A DNA stretch of 64,000 bases from Actinernus sp. WN-2022 (GCA_030867875.1 JAOWCC010000287.1:255501-319500); one strand, 5' to 3'. Shown: positions 1 through 11,308, numbered from the stretch's first letter. Numbers and translations are program-made. Notes: generated by a model from the sequence alone, not told the origin.

Positions 1-240
1 TAAATTTGGACACTTGGATGTTCTAGGATTTTCTAGGATTTCTCAAAATATTCATGCCAAGGCATTTACGATGCATGGTTCTAGGATATTGTGGGAAATC
101 CTAGGATTTACAGTTTACATTTTCCTTCGGTTTTGTAGGAAATGCTGGGACTATCTAGGAATAGACTTTTAGGAATTTCTAGGATGTCTTAGGAATTTCT
201 AGAATGTTCTGGGATTGCCCATGCTATATTAACAGCTTTT
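1..240. repeat. Degenerate short tandem motif (TAGGATTTTC-like)
   Basis: The stretch is built from loose repeats of a roughly 10-bp motif around TAGGATTTTC / TAGGAATTTC. The same motif is dense again near 3830-4020 and 4320-4510, inside the two copies of the 492-bp duplication. No coding signal is seen. Confidence 0.6.
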
Positions 241-1650
241 CAGGGAATTTTTCAGGGTTTTAGTGACGACCAATCCACGCTCAAGCATGTTTACCGGCTT
301 GCATGGTTTTTGAGCAGTTCTGATAAAACATTCAAAATTCGCTATCTTTGTCATTAACAGTCTATCAGGGTCAACCATTCCGAACTGATCTTTAAAGTCA
401 ACCACAAGTGTAATCAGATAAACACAAAATCGTTACTTAAAATATACATGTACCACCCGGTTTTTAGTTAAATTTTCAACTTTTTGTGATCACGTCGTTG
501 GTCATGTGATAGACATTTTATGAAACTTTTATATTAGGATGACTAAAAACGCTAAGATTAGTTATAACCACCATTGTTCTAGGATTTGAGTAAATTCAAG
601 TGACTCTATTCAACAAAATAGCTGTAGCCTCGTTTTCATGTTCAAACCATGCCTTAACATGCTTGAGACGTAGAACCTTGCATTGACAATTATATACACA
701 ATATCTAAATCTTTCCGTAAATTCTAAGTGAGGAAATTATAAACACGTGCATTTACATTTCAAGATTATTACTTTAATATTCCTTTGAAATACATTTTCA
801 GGGTTTTTAACATCATCTCATCATACATTGTAATTGTCTCTTTAAAATAATTTTCATAGCACATAAAAAATTGTGTTTAATGAATATACATGTATACAGT
901 AATTATCTTAAAAATAAAAACAGAAAAATGTGTCTATATTGTAAAATATATTTTTTCTGTTTTGCCCTTTCAAATAAGTAGAATCTACATGTATACATTT
1001 TCGCTTCTCAAATATCTCCCCATTTAATATTTTTAATAGATCATCTCTTCATGTTTGTCCTTTTTAGCCTGAATAAGATAGCAATATGGTTTGCAATAAT
1101 GTCCTGTTTATTGTACTGTTCAAAGTTTGTGTTGACCAAATTTAGCAGCAATGTATGACAAAAAGCTGGTTCACCTTACAATGTTTTTGACTGGCTGTAG
1201 AGAAATCTACTGAGAACCTTGGTTATTGTACAAATAAGAGTCCAAGCTTCTGGACAAGTGCTTTTCAGATTGTACTTGCCTCTAGGAAAGTATTCTTAAA
1301 CAAATTTGTTTTACTGTGTTTATAAACAGTATTTTGGAACCCTGATGGCTACATTAGTATAATTATATTATCACAGGACTGGTATGATTTCAGATACACT
1401 GTAATATCCATACCCCCACCACGGAGGGAATTTGCCTCATAACCCAACTACCTACCCCTCTGGAATTGCCATTTTCCTCCATACATTTGATTTCCTATTA
1501 TTTTATGGAGCCTCTGGCCAACAAATTGGTGCATGACCACTTAATAGAGGTTTAACTGTATTTCAAATTTTGACTAAAAGGGCCATGGGCACTTTTTGAG
1601 GGGGGACCTATTTGAGGAAATACAGTACATTTTTAAGCTCACAGGTCTTT
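241..1650. other. No gene recognised; AT-rich non-coding DNA
   Basis: No open frame of useful length and no splice-flanked exon stands out. There are scattered ACATGTA-type short repeats and a few short runs of A/T. I see nothing here that I can name. Confidence 0.6.
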
Positions 1651-1659
1651 ATATAGTGT

Positions 1660-2075
1660 GAATAATTGACTATCATGCATTTGGTATAATTTAGTTGCAA
1701 AATGCAATCATGTACATGTATATGACACAGTCTTACTTATAGAAGTGATTGTGTTGGCAGCTGTTTTCCTTCCCTCTTTGTTTTGTGGCTGAGAAGGTCA
1801 GGCTCAGTGACATCTGTGAATTAATTAAGTAATAACAAAGATCAACAAGTTACATGTACATGTATACTTACAAGGTTTTTAACTAAGAATGACATGTATC
1901 TACAGTATGATCATTCACTATATTTTTTTATTCACATGTATGCATCTTGAGTTTAATCCATTTGATACATTTTGCAAAGCAGATACATGTACATGTGTAT
2001 GACTCAGTTTGTTAGTTGTAGAAATGCTTGCACTGGCAGCTGTTTCCTTCCCTTTTTGTGTTGTTTTAATAATAC
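1660..2075. repeat. Imperfect tandem duplication, period about 275 bp
   Basis: The segment around 1700-1790 (ACATGTA run, GTATATGACACAG, then GGCAGCTGTTTTCC) recurs around 1975-2070 with substitutions. An ORF starting at 2009 begins inside the second copy; it resembles nothing I know and is probably chance. Confidence 0.55.
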
Positions 2076-2220
2076 GTTTACCACGAATCCGACTTTACGG
2101 CCAATATAAACATGAAATCACCACAGAAAGACAATTGTATTTCAACTACACTTACCACAGACTATATGCTTTATATATCATAGGATTCTTTTTAGGACCT
2201 CTCTTCGTAATCACACAAAC

Positions 2221-2642
2221 GACTTCGCCCTCCATGGTTTCATCAAGGCTTCGGTCCCCATATAATTTGCCATTTCTTTGTCGCTCTGTCACTACCTTCG
2301 ATCCATTGAACAACGGCCCATGGGCAATTTTGTTTGTTGTTGAAAACTTAAGGGAGCAAGTGGGTGAATGAATCGCAGTGATCGTAACACTCTGCCGAAC
2401 TAGCCGTACACGAGAAAGTTTTCGATTAAACGATTTCGCCCTCCATTCAGGTTTCATGTCAAGGCTTCGGTCCCCAATAATTTGCCATTTGTTTGTCGCT
2501 CACTTAACGCTAATCTCGGTGTTATCATCTTCGAGTCTTCGATCCATTGAACAACGGCCTTCAGGGCATGTTTGTTGTTGAAAACTAGGGAGCAAGCCAG
2601 TGGGTGAATCAATCGCAGTGATCGTAACACTGCCGAACTAGC
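2221..2642. repeat. Tandem duplication, two copies of about 200 bp
   Basis: Copy 1 (about 2221-2405) and copy 2 (about 2432-2642) share in the same order TTCGCCCTCCAT, AAGGCTTCGGTCCCC, TCGATCCATTGAACAACGGCC and GATCGTAACACT...CCGAACTAGCC, with small indels. The short ORFs across it are not conserved between copies, so this looks like non-coding repeat. Confidence 0.8.
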
Positions 2643-2822
2643 CCTTCGATCAAATTCAAGCGCGAAGAAACGGCTTTCAATGTTCAGGCGTTCTGATTGG
2701 CCAACGAAAGCAATCCGGCCTGGAACTGGTCAAAGTCCATTGCGTGATGATGCAATTCGCAACTGTAAGACCTTCTTTATGTTGTAGCTCGCTCATATCA
2801 TATTCAGGATTTATGCCATCAT

Positions 2823-3206
2823 TGTAGCTCGTATAACATACTCGTGATTTGCCATTGTTCCGCAGCCATTTTGTATAAGCACAGGCATCCCAAAATCTAC
2901 TTTTCATATTTCGGGTTGCCTGTGGTCATTACGGCTTGGTTTCATAGCCCGATTTCACAGGCGATTAGAAAAATACAAAGTCAAAGTACAACTCAATCAA
3001 CTAAATACAGTATTGTTCTTTTATTCCTTGAGATGTGTGTTACATGTTATGAGGAAAATACATTCACAGAGCTCTTCTCGAGGATATTACCACAGGTAAC
3101 CCGAAATACAAAAGTGGAGATTGGGATGCCTGTGGTTATTGAACATGGCGGTGAAATTACACGAGCTACGAGAGATGGCAAAAATCATGAATATTATACG
3201 AGCTAC
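2823..3206. mobile_element. Foldback (inverted repeat) element
   Basis: The left arm, about 2823-2926, is the imperfect reverse complement of the right arm, about 3089-3206. Both carry TGTAGCTCGTATAA, GGCATCCCAA and TTTCGGGTTNCCTGTGGT in mirrored order around a spacer of about 160 bp. No transposase is seen, so it is probably a MITE. An ATGGCGG motif lies in the right arm near 3144. Confidence 0.7.
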
Positions 3207-3541
3207 AGCACAAAGAAGGTATGAAACAAACTCCTTGCAGCTGTAGGTCCGTCGGGTAGTCCATGGTTTCGTAAAGGAGTTGGAATATGAAGGAATTAGC
3301 CATAGGTCAAGGGAATATTTCGCCGCCGTTTGCCGACTGAACGGAAACGGAAAGAAGTTAATGCCGCTCTTGACTGCATTTCAAGGTTTCTCTAGCTCAG
3401 ACACGTCCACAAAGAATGGAAGACCACCTACGTAAGATCCACGGCTACCAAGGGAAAGGTTAGAAGCTGTACCTAGTTAAAACTTAAGCTTATGTTTGAT
3501 ATCTTAAACGAACATCTTCGAATTCTTTTCCAAATAGACAA

Positions 3542-4525
3542 TAGCGATTTTGTTGGGTTTAATAGCAAGACCTGAGAGACAGTCAGATTCCGATGTCAAA
3601 TAATTTCCGTAAAATCCCAATTCTGAAACAAAGATGTATTGCAAACTTGAGATACTAGATAAAATATTTTATTGGCCAAGTCTGAGGGCTGTAGCTGTTC
3701 TGGAGAGCGAGCAGTTGCATTTGTCTGTATTTTTCCCGCGCCGATGTCGCAACACGTCACTTTTACATCATTAATTAATGATCAAGCTTAAAGCCATGAA
3801 CTGAGAAAGCTAGAAAAGCAATACTAGGTAAACCTAGAACTTCCTAGGATTTCCAAGCCTGCATATGGTTTCAAAAGAAACCTTGCGATTTCCTAGGATT
3901 TTCTAGGATACCGCGATCAACTTCAAATGTGCGAATTCACACCTATTCGTATCAATGGGACTTTTTGGGATTTTCTAGGATTTTGTAGGAAATCTTAGGA
4001 TATCCAAAAAGTCTGGGATTTCAGTTCGCAAGGTAGCGATTTTGTTGGATTTAATAGCAAGACCTGAGAGACAGTCAGATTCCGATGTCAAATAATTTCC
4101 GTAAAATCCCAATTCTGAAACAAAGATGTATTGCAAACTTGAGATACTAGATAAAATATTTTATTGGCCAAGTCTGAGGGCTGTAGCTGTTCTGGAGAGC
4201 GAGCAGTTGCATTTGTCTGTATTTTTCCCGCGCCGATGTCGCAACACGTCACTTTTACATCATTAATTAATGATAAGGCTTAAAGCCATGAACTGAGAAA
4301 GCTAGAAAAGCAATAATAGGTAAACCTAGAACTTCCTAGGATTTCCAAGCCTGCATATGGTTTCAAAAGAAACCTTGCGATTTCCTAGGATTTTCTAGGA
4401 TACCGCGATCAACTTCAAATGTGCGAATTCACACCTATTCGTATCAATGGGACTTTTTGGGATTTTGTAGGATTTTGTAGGAAATCTTAGGATATCCAAA
4501 AAGTCTGGGATTTCAGTTCGCAAGG
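3542..4525. repeat. Near-perfect 492-bp tandem duplication
   Basis: Copy 1 spans 3542-4033 and copy 2 spans 4034-4525. They start with TAGCGATTTTGTTGG and end with TTTCAGTTCGCAAGG, and only scattered differences are visible. Each copy contains the GTCGCAACACGTCAC segment and, near its end, a block of the TAGGATTTTC-like motif also seen at 1-240. The closeness of the copies points to a recent event or ongoing conversion. Confidence 0.9.
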
Positions 4526-4675
4526 TGTGTTCTGTACTCTGACAAAAACACTCCTGAAGCTGTAGAACATTCAAAAAGATACAGAAATCACTCGCCGCTG
4601 CGCGGCTCGTGATTCCTGTACCCTTTTTTCATGTTCTACAGCTCCAGTCGTGTTTTTGTCAGAGTACAGAACACA
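4526..4675. repeat. About 150-bp palindrome (hairpin MITE-like)
   Basis: The left arm, about 4526-4570 (TGTGTTCTGTACTCTGACAA onward), and the right arm, about 4631-4675 (ending TTGTCAGAGTACAGAACACA), are reverse complements with few mismatches. The loop is itself palindromic, with CTCGCCGCTGCGCGGCTCG at its centre. It directly abuts the end of the second 492-bp copy. Confidence 0.85.
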
Positions 4676-5340
4676 GCAAACCCTGTTCTATTTGTTAAAT
4701 AGATGATGTAACTTTGAAATTTAGAAAAAAATATTAGTTCTCAAATAAATTATAGACTGCATGAGTCCATTTCAGAAATAAACATTCGATTTCCACTCGG
4801 TTTTTGGATTTTTGGAGTCATCTATCTTCACACCAAATAATTAATTGCAGTTGTAGATCTTCCCGCTTGTTTAGAAGTATTCCTGGAGGCTGGATTCGTA
4901 TTCCTATTTTACCGAAAGAACTGATAAATTGGGCCAATTTCTGGAGCCCATTTACTAGTTGCCAACGAGTTAGCCGAGCGAAGACACGACGCTGACGAGG
5001 CGGCAGCAATATAGAGCCGATGCCCGAGGTTAGGTGGATATGCAGAAAAAATCTCGATCACTGTGAATATGTAATGTAATGTCCTGTCCTGTAAACCAAA
5101 GTCAGAGCCAATGAGAGCGTGAGTCGTATTGTGACGTCACGAGAATCTCACGTGGTCGTGTTGATCGTCGAAGTGGTGGTGCTGAATGTCGACAGTGAGG
5201 ACGAGGTAAAGTATTCCTTTCTTCGCATTGAAAACATTCTGATTTGCTTAAATAATTTGCTTCCTAATGTAAAAAAATTATTTAGCTGTATTGTACTGTT
5301 TTTTGTGCTATTTAGTAAATCACAATTTAAGTTGCTTTGC
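4676..5340. other. No gene recognised
   Basis: Short overlapping ORFs on both strands near 4804-5009 mirror each other and look like chance. A donor-like GAGGACGAG|GTAAAG lies near 5205, but no reading frame around it is recognisable. Confidence 0.5.
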
Positions 5341-5417
5341 AATTTATATATCGCAGATAGTGAGCTATATCATTTATAAATCGCAAGTGAAGTAACTTTG
5401 TCATTTATAAATCGCAA

Positions 5418-6648
5418 GCAGTCTGCATATAAACAGCTTCATAGTACAGAGACAGCTCTAGTTAGAGTAAACAATGACATTCTTGTAGCCTTAGACAACC
5501 ATCAGTCCGTTATACTGCTACTTTTAGATTTATCGGCTGCGTTTGATACTATAGACCATGACATTTTGCTTAACAGACTAAGTTATCGTTTTGGTATCTG
5601 TGGCTCGGCCCTCTCCTGGTTTAGATCGTATCTCAGTAATAGATTTCAGTATGTTAATATTAGAGGGGAGAAGTCTTCACACCGGCCACTGGTTTGCGGG
5701 GTGCCTCAAGGTTCTGTCCTGGGCCCTATTTTATATCTGCTATATACTTCGCCGCTTGGGGATATCGTGAGGAGGTATAACATGGGTTTTCACTTTTATG
5801 CGGATGATACCCAGTTGTACCTGTCCTTTGATTCCCGAAGTGGCGAAGGGCAAGCATCAGCCGTTGGTCTAATAGAGGCCTGTGCGACTGAAATAGATGA
5901 CTGGATGAGGGCAAACAAACTAAAGCTTAATAGTGACAAGTCCGAACTTCTTATTATAAGTTCGAAGTACCGCCCTCGTCCTTTACTTAATTCTATCTCG
6001 ATCAATGATAACGTAGTTCAGCCCTCAACGTCAGCTAGGAATCTAGGTTTTATAATGGACAATAGTCTAACTCTCGAAAAACATGTTAACTCTATTACCA
6101 AATCAGCTTTCTTTCACATCAGGAGGATTGCTAAAATTAGGGATTATCTCTCCGAGGACTCTACTGAAGCTCTTGTACATGCATTTATAACTTGTAGATT
6201 GGATAATGGTAACGCACTTCTGTATAGTCTGCCAAAATATCTTACGCAGAGACTGCAATCCGTTCAAAATTGTGCCGCCCGGCTTGTATCGCGCAAGTCG
6301 AGGTATGCTCGTGCTATGCCGCTACTGATGGAGCTCCATTGGCTGCCAGTAGAAAAACGGATTGTTTTTAAGTTATTATTATTAGTTTTTAAATCCCTTA
6401 ACAATTTAGCACCTCTTTACATTAGTAGTTTATTGAATTCATATCATCCCTGTCGTAGTCTTAGATCAGCTGGCAAACGCCTTCTGGTCGCCCCGAGGTC
6501 TAACCAAAAGACCTATGGTGACAGGGCATTCTCGGTGGCTGCGCCGAGGCTGTGGAACGCTCTGCCCATTCAAATAAGGACAATCAATACCCTTACCATT
6601 TTTAAATCTAGTCTTAAGACTTATCTTTTTAAACAAACATTTTTATAA
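5418..6648 (+). CDS. LINE reverse transcriptase, C-terminal two thirds
   Basis: This encodes the reverse transcriptase part of ORF2 of an L2/CR1-group LINE, which copies element RNA at a nicked chromosomal site. Visible RT blocks are LLLDLSAAFDTID near residue 42, VPQGSVLGP near 104, and the catalytic FYADDTQLY near 132. These are followed by the LGFIMD/H-x-x-S connection region and the usual C-terminal tail (LWNALPIQIR). The endonuclease and the first RT blocks are missing. The frame stays open to a natural stop. The first residues read from 5398 belong to the minisatellite and not to the element. No frameshift is visible, so this is a fairly young but dead-on-arrival copy. Confidence 0.85.
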
Positions 6649-6750
6649 TTATTATTTTATATTTTTAACTGTAGTATTGTAAAGCGCCATAGTGCAGTTA
6701 GTGGATATGGCGCTATATAAATTTCTTATTATTATTATTATTATTATTAA
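5418..6750 (+). mobile_element. 5'-truncated L2/CR1-like non-LTR retrotransposon
   Basis: The insert begins inside reverse transcriptase (QSAYKQLHSTETAL-type start). It runs through the stop at 6648 and a short 3' UTR containing GCGCCATAGTGCAG...GGCGCTATATAAA, and ends in (TTA)n at about 6726-6750. Loss of the 5' end and a microsatellite 3' tail are typical of L2/CR1 insertions made by target-primed reverse transcription. Both flanks are minisatellite. Confidence 0.85.
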
Positions 6751-6997
6751 CGTAACTTTGTCATTTATAAATCGCAAGCAACGTAACTTTGTCATTTATA
6801 AATCGCAAGCAACATAACTATGTCATTTATAAATCGCAAGCAGCGTAACTGTCATTTATAAATCGCAATATGTGCGATATGTAAATCGCAAATGTGCGAT
6901 ATGTAAATCGCAAATGTGCGATATAGTGTGATTGCGGGCTCAGCCTGATCAGCGGTATTGCGAAATAAATTTTGGCGGGAAGTTTTGCTTGATCAAT

Positions 6998-7096
6998 ATG
7001 GCGGACAGAGAAGCTCTTGTAAAACGGATTTCTACAGCAGTTTCCCGAGCCATTAGTGAGGCATTAGCCGTTCCAGAGCAGAAGCGGAACGAGCAG
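6998..7096 (+). CDS. First-exon-like ORF, 33 codons, unknown product
   Basis: An ATG in a good context (AATATGGCGGAC) opens a 33-codon frame beginning MADREALVKRISTAV and ending KRNEQ exactly at a strong splice donor (CAG|GTAAGA). I do not recognise the protein; it is short, charged and probably helical. The donor, exon end and about 120 bp of following intron are repeated in inverted orientation at 7990-8156. The exon may therefore belong to a mobile or duplicated unit and not to an ordinary host gene. The downstream exon was not identified. Confidence 0.35.
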
Positions 7097-8156
7097 GTAA
7101 GAAAATATTTCTATTTCATCCAATTTATTGTGGCAATTATCAGTTTGTCGGCCTCTTGATCGCCATGTTTATGTACGTGATATTAAAATTGCAGTGATAT
7201 GTGATACGATCTGTTCCTGAACTAAAAGCAAAACTGCTTCTTTTTTCTAATTTTTCGGCTCACGTACTTGACTGGGCTAGGATTCAAGTTGTTTGTAATT
7301 GCTTGTTATATGTCTCTTTCTCTGTAGAATGTTTCTATTCAGTCGGGAAACTCAGTGGTGAGAGGTGACCTGCCAAAGTTTACAGTAAACTCATAGTGGT
7401 GGTTTTCATCGCCATGATCGCAAAATTGGTTTGCATTGATAAACTAAAATAAAGCATTTTGTTCCTCGTAGAACTACCAAAAATACACTTAGAATCCAAA
7501 TTTTGGAACGTTAAATTATTTTCTAACAGAGCAGTGGGCATGAATGTACGACAATTTGACAGTTAGTACTTTAATACTGTGTATTCGGCCGCCATCTTGG
7601 TGTCCCCATATACTATAAGTGATTTATACAAGAGAACGTATGGAAATTTCACTATTATCTGATTTCACTGTATGCTCATAAATCCTAATAAAATGTTTCC
7701 AAAACCTTCGCTTTCCCTTGTAGTAAAACATTTAATGTCTGGTGATTCCTGGGTAGTATAGCCTTGATTCAGGAATCAGGGAGGTTTTTGATTTCTTTAT
7801 CTTTTAGTTTTATGTACGTGAAATTTTCTGTGTGGAACGTAACAGCTTTGTACATGTAGCAGAGTTATATATTTTTGATGTCGTCACATGCAACCCGAAG
7901 AATTGTTAACTGAATATAGAATAATAATATAATGATAACAATAACAGACTGTAACACTAACAGGTAATTTGACAATTTAAATCCTAGTTTTGGGTGAACA
8001 GATCGCATCACGTATCACTGCAATTTTAAAGTCACGTACATAAACATGACGATCAAGAGGCCAACAAACTGAGAATTGCCAAAATAAATTGGATGAACTC
8101 GAAATATTTTCTTACCTGCTCGTTCTGCCTCTGCTCTGGAACGGCTAATGCCTTAT
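7056..8156. repeat. Inverted duplication of exon end plus intron
   Basis: Arm 7056-7217 and arm 7990-8156 are reverse complements with modest divergence. Both contain GCATTAGCCGTTCCAGAGCA, the CAG|GTAAGAAAATATTTC donor, GGCCTCTTGATCG and TGTTTATGTACGTGA. The roughly 770-bp spacer holds no recognisable gene, but an AAGATGGCGG motif lies on the minus strand near 7590. The right arm ends about 30 bp before the Ngaro repeat A1. Confidence 0.85.
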
Positions 8157-8185
8157 GTTGTTTAATTAGGTTTTGTTTAAAGAAA

Positions 8186-8380
8186 GAGGTTATTGGTTTG
8201 ACAATAAATGTTCATGTCATACACGTATTGTTAATGTAATTCTATGCAAAGCACATGGTAAGCACGTGCACAATTCATGCAGAGTGGGAGTCAATTATTC
8301 ACACACCATATAGTCTTCACTGATTACGCTCGAGCTTTGTCGATTCTCACGCTCGACCTAACAGCTTTGTCAATTCTCAA
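8186..8380 (+). repeat. Ngaro split direct repeat A1
   Basis: It matches A2 at 13236-13458 in direct orientation: GAGGTTATTGG, AAAGCACATGGTAAGCACGT, GTCAATTATTCACAC and AGCTTTGTCAATTCTCAA occur in the same order. A2 has an extra roughly 40-bp block after CACACC. It sits directly upstream of the first ORF and marks the 5' end of the element. Confidence 0.85.
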
Positions 8381-8426
8381 GGTACGTAACAATCCTATTG
8401 TTCATTATCTGTAGACTTGTGTAATC

Positions 8427-8990
8427 ATGAATGGTCAATTACCTACGGTACTCATCCTAGGACATTCTTTCGTGAAGCGCCTGAAGCGAGATCTTCAGAC
8501 TGGTTTCGATCCTCGCGCGAACGGGGATTTCACCCTTGCCGATCCTAGCATTGTTTACTTGCATGGCGTCTGCGGTAGGACAATTTTAGACCTTAAGCAT
8601 CGTGATCCTGATATTTTGATTCTAGAAATCGGAAATAATGATTTGAAGGCTGCCAGATCCGAGGTGATCGGTTCTTTGATCGAGGAGCTACTTTTGCACG
8701 TGCGAACTATGTTTACGTTATTGGCGTTTGTCAAGTGATACCACGCCGGTATCGAAGTAGCGGCTATCCCGATGTCGAGTTTAGCGATAAAGCTCTTATT
8801 CTTAATCAATATTTATCGGTCGTTTTGGGCGATTATTGTTGGTCCTTTACCTGGAAACACAAAGACATTTCATCTCTTTCACGGCCATGACTTGTAGACG
8901 ATGGCGTTCATTTGAATAGTGCTGGCCAGTATTCGTGATACAGCAGTTATCGCGGGGCAATTGTACTGGTCCTTCGCAAACTAAAATCGG
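8427..8990 (+). pseudogene. SGNH-hydrolase-like ORF of the Ngaro element
   Basis: SGNH/GDSL hydrolases are small esterases, and a hydrolase domain of this kind is known in some Ngaro elements. Visible blocks are the nucleophile region LGHSFVKRL near residue 12, an IGNND block near residue 68, and, after a frameshift near 8700, DGVHLNSAG near 8900, which supplies the Asp and His of the triad. The first frame is open only to 8738. The downstream frame carries in-frame stops (for example near 8889). The start is the first ATG after A1. With Ser, Asn, Asp and His all readable, the family call is fairly safe; the gene is dead here. Confidence 0.7.
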
Positions 8991-9383
8991 CTTCCAGCCA
9001 TAGTTAATCACATTCATCAGTATTTATATCTCAGTGGGCTAGAGCACTGTGCATGTTGTTGCATTGCCAACTGCACAGTGTTTTCAGTAGGCCTAACTAT
9101 GCTAGAGCAACGTGTGTGTTGTTGCATTGCCAACCACATGTTGTTTTCAGTATGCCTAGATATTTTGCAGCATATGGGGTTTGCAATTTGCGGCGACATT
9201 GTGCTGTACTGTCTGCCATGTCTACCCTGCTGCGCTCATGTTGTAACAGTAAGTGTATGTAAATTGTGGTTGTCTGTGGCTATGTTACATGTATCATTTC
9301 TGTTAATGGTTTACAGTTCGGGATTCTAACCAAGTCTGGGAGTGGTGGCCCGGGCACGCTCGCTTTTTGTTTTTATATTATAC

Positions 9384-10127
9384 AATGCCTCCTAAACGTA
9401 AGCGTCAAGCTGTTGCCCAGCTACACCGCCGTGGTTCCTGAGCTAGGCGCCCCTCTTCCTTGCATCTGCCTGGTGAACCTGTTTGCCACCTGACAACCCG
9501 ATTGCTATACCTCCAAATGCACCCCATCCTGCCTTGACTATTTCATCTGACCCAGAACCAGCGGCTCCTACTGCATCCGTACTCCTACCAGCTACTCCTC
9601 CTGTAATGGCAGTAGTAGCTCCTGATGTGTCACCTACTCTGGCTCCTGGCATCATCAGCCAAATTACAAAGGAAGTCTCCCAGGCTGTGGCAACTTCACT
9701 TGGGGCGATTTTGGCACCCCTACTACATGCACATACCACTTCAGCACCAGCCGTACTACAGCAACCCACACTGGGACAACCTTCCACAGACATACCACAG
9801 CTCATGTCGGTGCCATATGTATCTACTGGTGGGGTGCACGTAGTAGCTGCTGCAGTACACGGGTCTGTGGCATCTGCTCTGCAAACGATTACAGGTAAGC
9901 AGTTTAACACTGTGGGCATATCACAACCAGAGAGTAGGCCTACTAGTATTTTTAATTCCATGAGCATACCTATTGATGCTCGGTTGGATGCTAATATCGA
10001 GGCCAAGATCTGGTCACATAAATACTTTGATTTTGGCCTACTTCTCAATTCCGCCCCAACGGATAATAAATTTAGCATCAGTATTGCAGGTAATAATAGC
10101 AATTATCCCCAACGCCAATCAACGTAA
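9384..10127 (+). pseudogene. Gag-like ORF of the Ngaro element
   Basis: The likely start is the ATG at 9384 (MPPKRKR, a basic nuclear-localisation-like start), which meets a stop after about 18 codons. A shifted frame open from 9483 to 10127 carries the rest. It is rich in Pro, Ala and Thr, then has a more conserved tail (PIDARLDANIEAKIWSHKYF, then DFGLLLNS) of the type found before the RT in DIRS/Ngaro elements. No zinc knuckle is visible. A long antisense ORF across the same DNA is a shadow. Role: probable structural protein packaging element RNA, inferred from position and the conserved tail. Confidence 0.65.
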
Positions 10128-10251
10128 TTAGATTACTGCTTCTTCTTAGCAACTACCAGTCTGATGCAACTTTGTATTTATGTAAGGGGTTTTCCAAGGT
10201 TTCCCTGTTCATTTCGAGGGTCCTCGAGTAGCTTCCATTGCACCAAACCTT

Positions 10252-11199
10252 TTGTCAGCACATCAACAACCTCAGGCTGTAGATGACAAATTGGCTAAAG
10301 AACTGGCTGCCCATAGACTGGCTGGTCCCTTTGAAATGCCTCCCTTTCCTGATTTGCGAATTTCTCCCCTAGGAGTGGTACCTAAAAAGATACCAGGGGC
10401 ATACCGTCATTATTCCCATAAAACCAGCATTACTATGACCGGTGTATGCCTATGGGCTGTTCCAGTTCTTGCAAAACGTTTGAGGTTTACAGCATTGCCA
10501 TAGGGTGGATTGCAAAAACACTATTGCACATTCCCCTTATAATTCATTTGCCACTATCTTAGATCAATGCAAAGCTCACCTCAGCAACTTCCTGAGCATC
10601 TGTAAGTATTTGGGGATACCCATAGCACCAGATAAGACCATTGGACCATCCTGTGTTCTATCATTTGCTGGTATAGAACTTGACTCAGATTGTATGGAAT
10701 CCCGGCTTCCCAAAGATAAGCTGGAGAAATGCCTTTTGTTAATTTCTGATTTTTGTAGGAGGAAAAAGGTTACACTGAAAGAACTTCAGTCTCTCCTAGG
10801 CCTTTTGAATTTTGCTTGCTCTATAGTGGTCCCCGGTCGCTACTTCCTTCGTCGTCTTATTGATCTCACAAAAGGAACTAAGCAATCACATCATTATCGA
10901 GCAGCCAATGCTGATCTCACCATTTGGTTCAGTTTTTGAAAGGGTTTAATGGCCGATCTCTATTCTTGCATGATGGATGGCTCGATTCGGGGACACTCCA
11001 ACTCTATACTGATGCATCCGGTGTTTTGGGCTTTGGGGCCATTTTTGGTAATAACTGGTGCTATGGTGAATGGCCTGACAGTTGGGAGGGTTTAAACATT
11101 GCGGTTTTAGAGTTTTCCCCTATACGTTTAAGCATTTTACTATGGGGTGGGAGCATGTGCAATAAGCGGATTATCTTTTTTACTGACGACGAGACCTAA
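10252..11199 (+). pseudogene. Ngaro reverse transcriptase / RNase H, internally deleted
   Basis: The 5' piece (10252-10503) has the DIRS/Ngaro-type RT entry: KLAKELAAHRLAGPF, then SPLGVVPKK. The next piece (10505-10939) resumes in the thumb region (LSFAGIELDS, LQSLLGLLNFA). The third (10924-11199) has the RNase H start LYTDASGVLGFGAIFG. The palm segment with the catalytic Asp-Asp box is missing between the first and second pieces, at about 10500, so RT activity is impossible. In this group RT and RNase H form one polyprotein upstream of the recombinase, as in the order seen here. Confidence 0.8.
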
Positions 11200-11308
11200 G
11201 TGCACATTATCAACAAGGCTACGTGTAGGGATGCCACCCTCATGGTGTTTGTACGCAGACTGGTGCTTGCCTGTCTAGAGGTACAACATTGTTTTTCGCG
11301 CAAAACAT

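Larger units (their letters stand above)
5340..6930. repeat. Minisatellite (about 34-bp unit) split by a LINE
   Basis: Units of the form GTAACTTTGTCATTTATAAATCGCAAGCA run at about 5370-5420 and resume at 6751 for several units. They then degrade into shorter GTGCGATATGTAAATCGCAAAT units up to about 6925. The stretch 5421-6750 between the two blocks is a LINE. The 29-bp sequence immediately left and right of the LINE is the same, which can be either two array units or a target-site duplication. Confidence 0.85.

Noticed and set aside
2009..2371. 120-codon ORF with a hydrophobic start
   Set aside because: It spans the edges of two unrelated tandem duplications and shows no family motif.
9443..10102. 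219-codon minus-strand ORF
   Set aside because: It is antisense to the Gag-like frame, whose conserved tail and place in the Ngaro order fit better.
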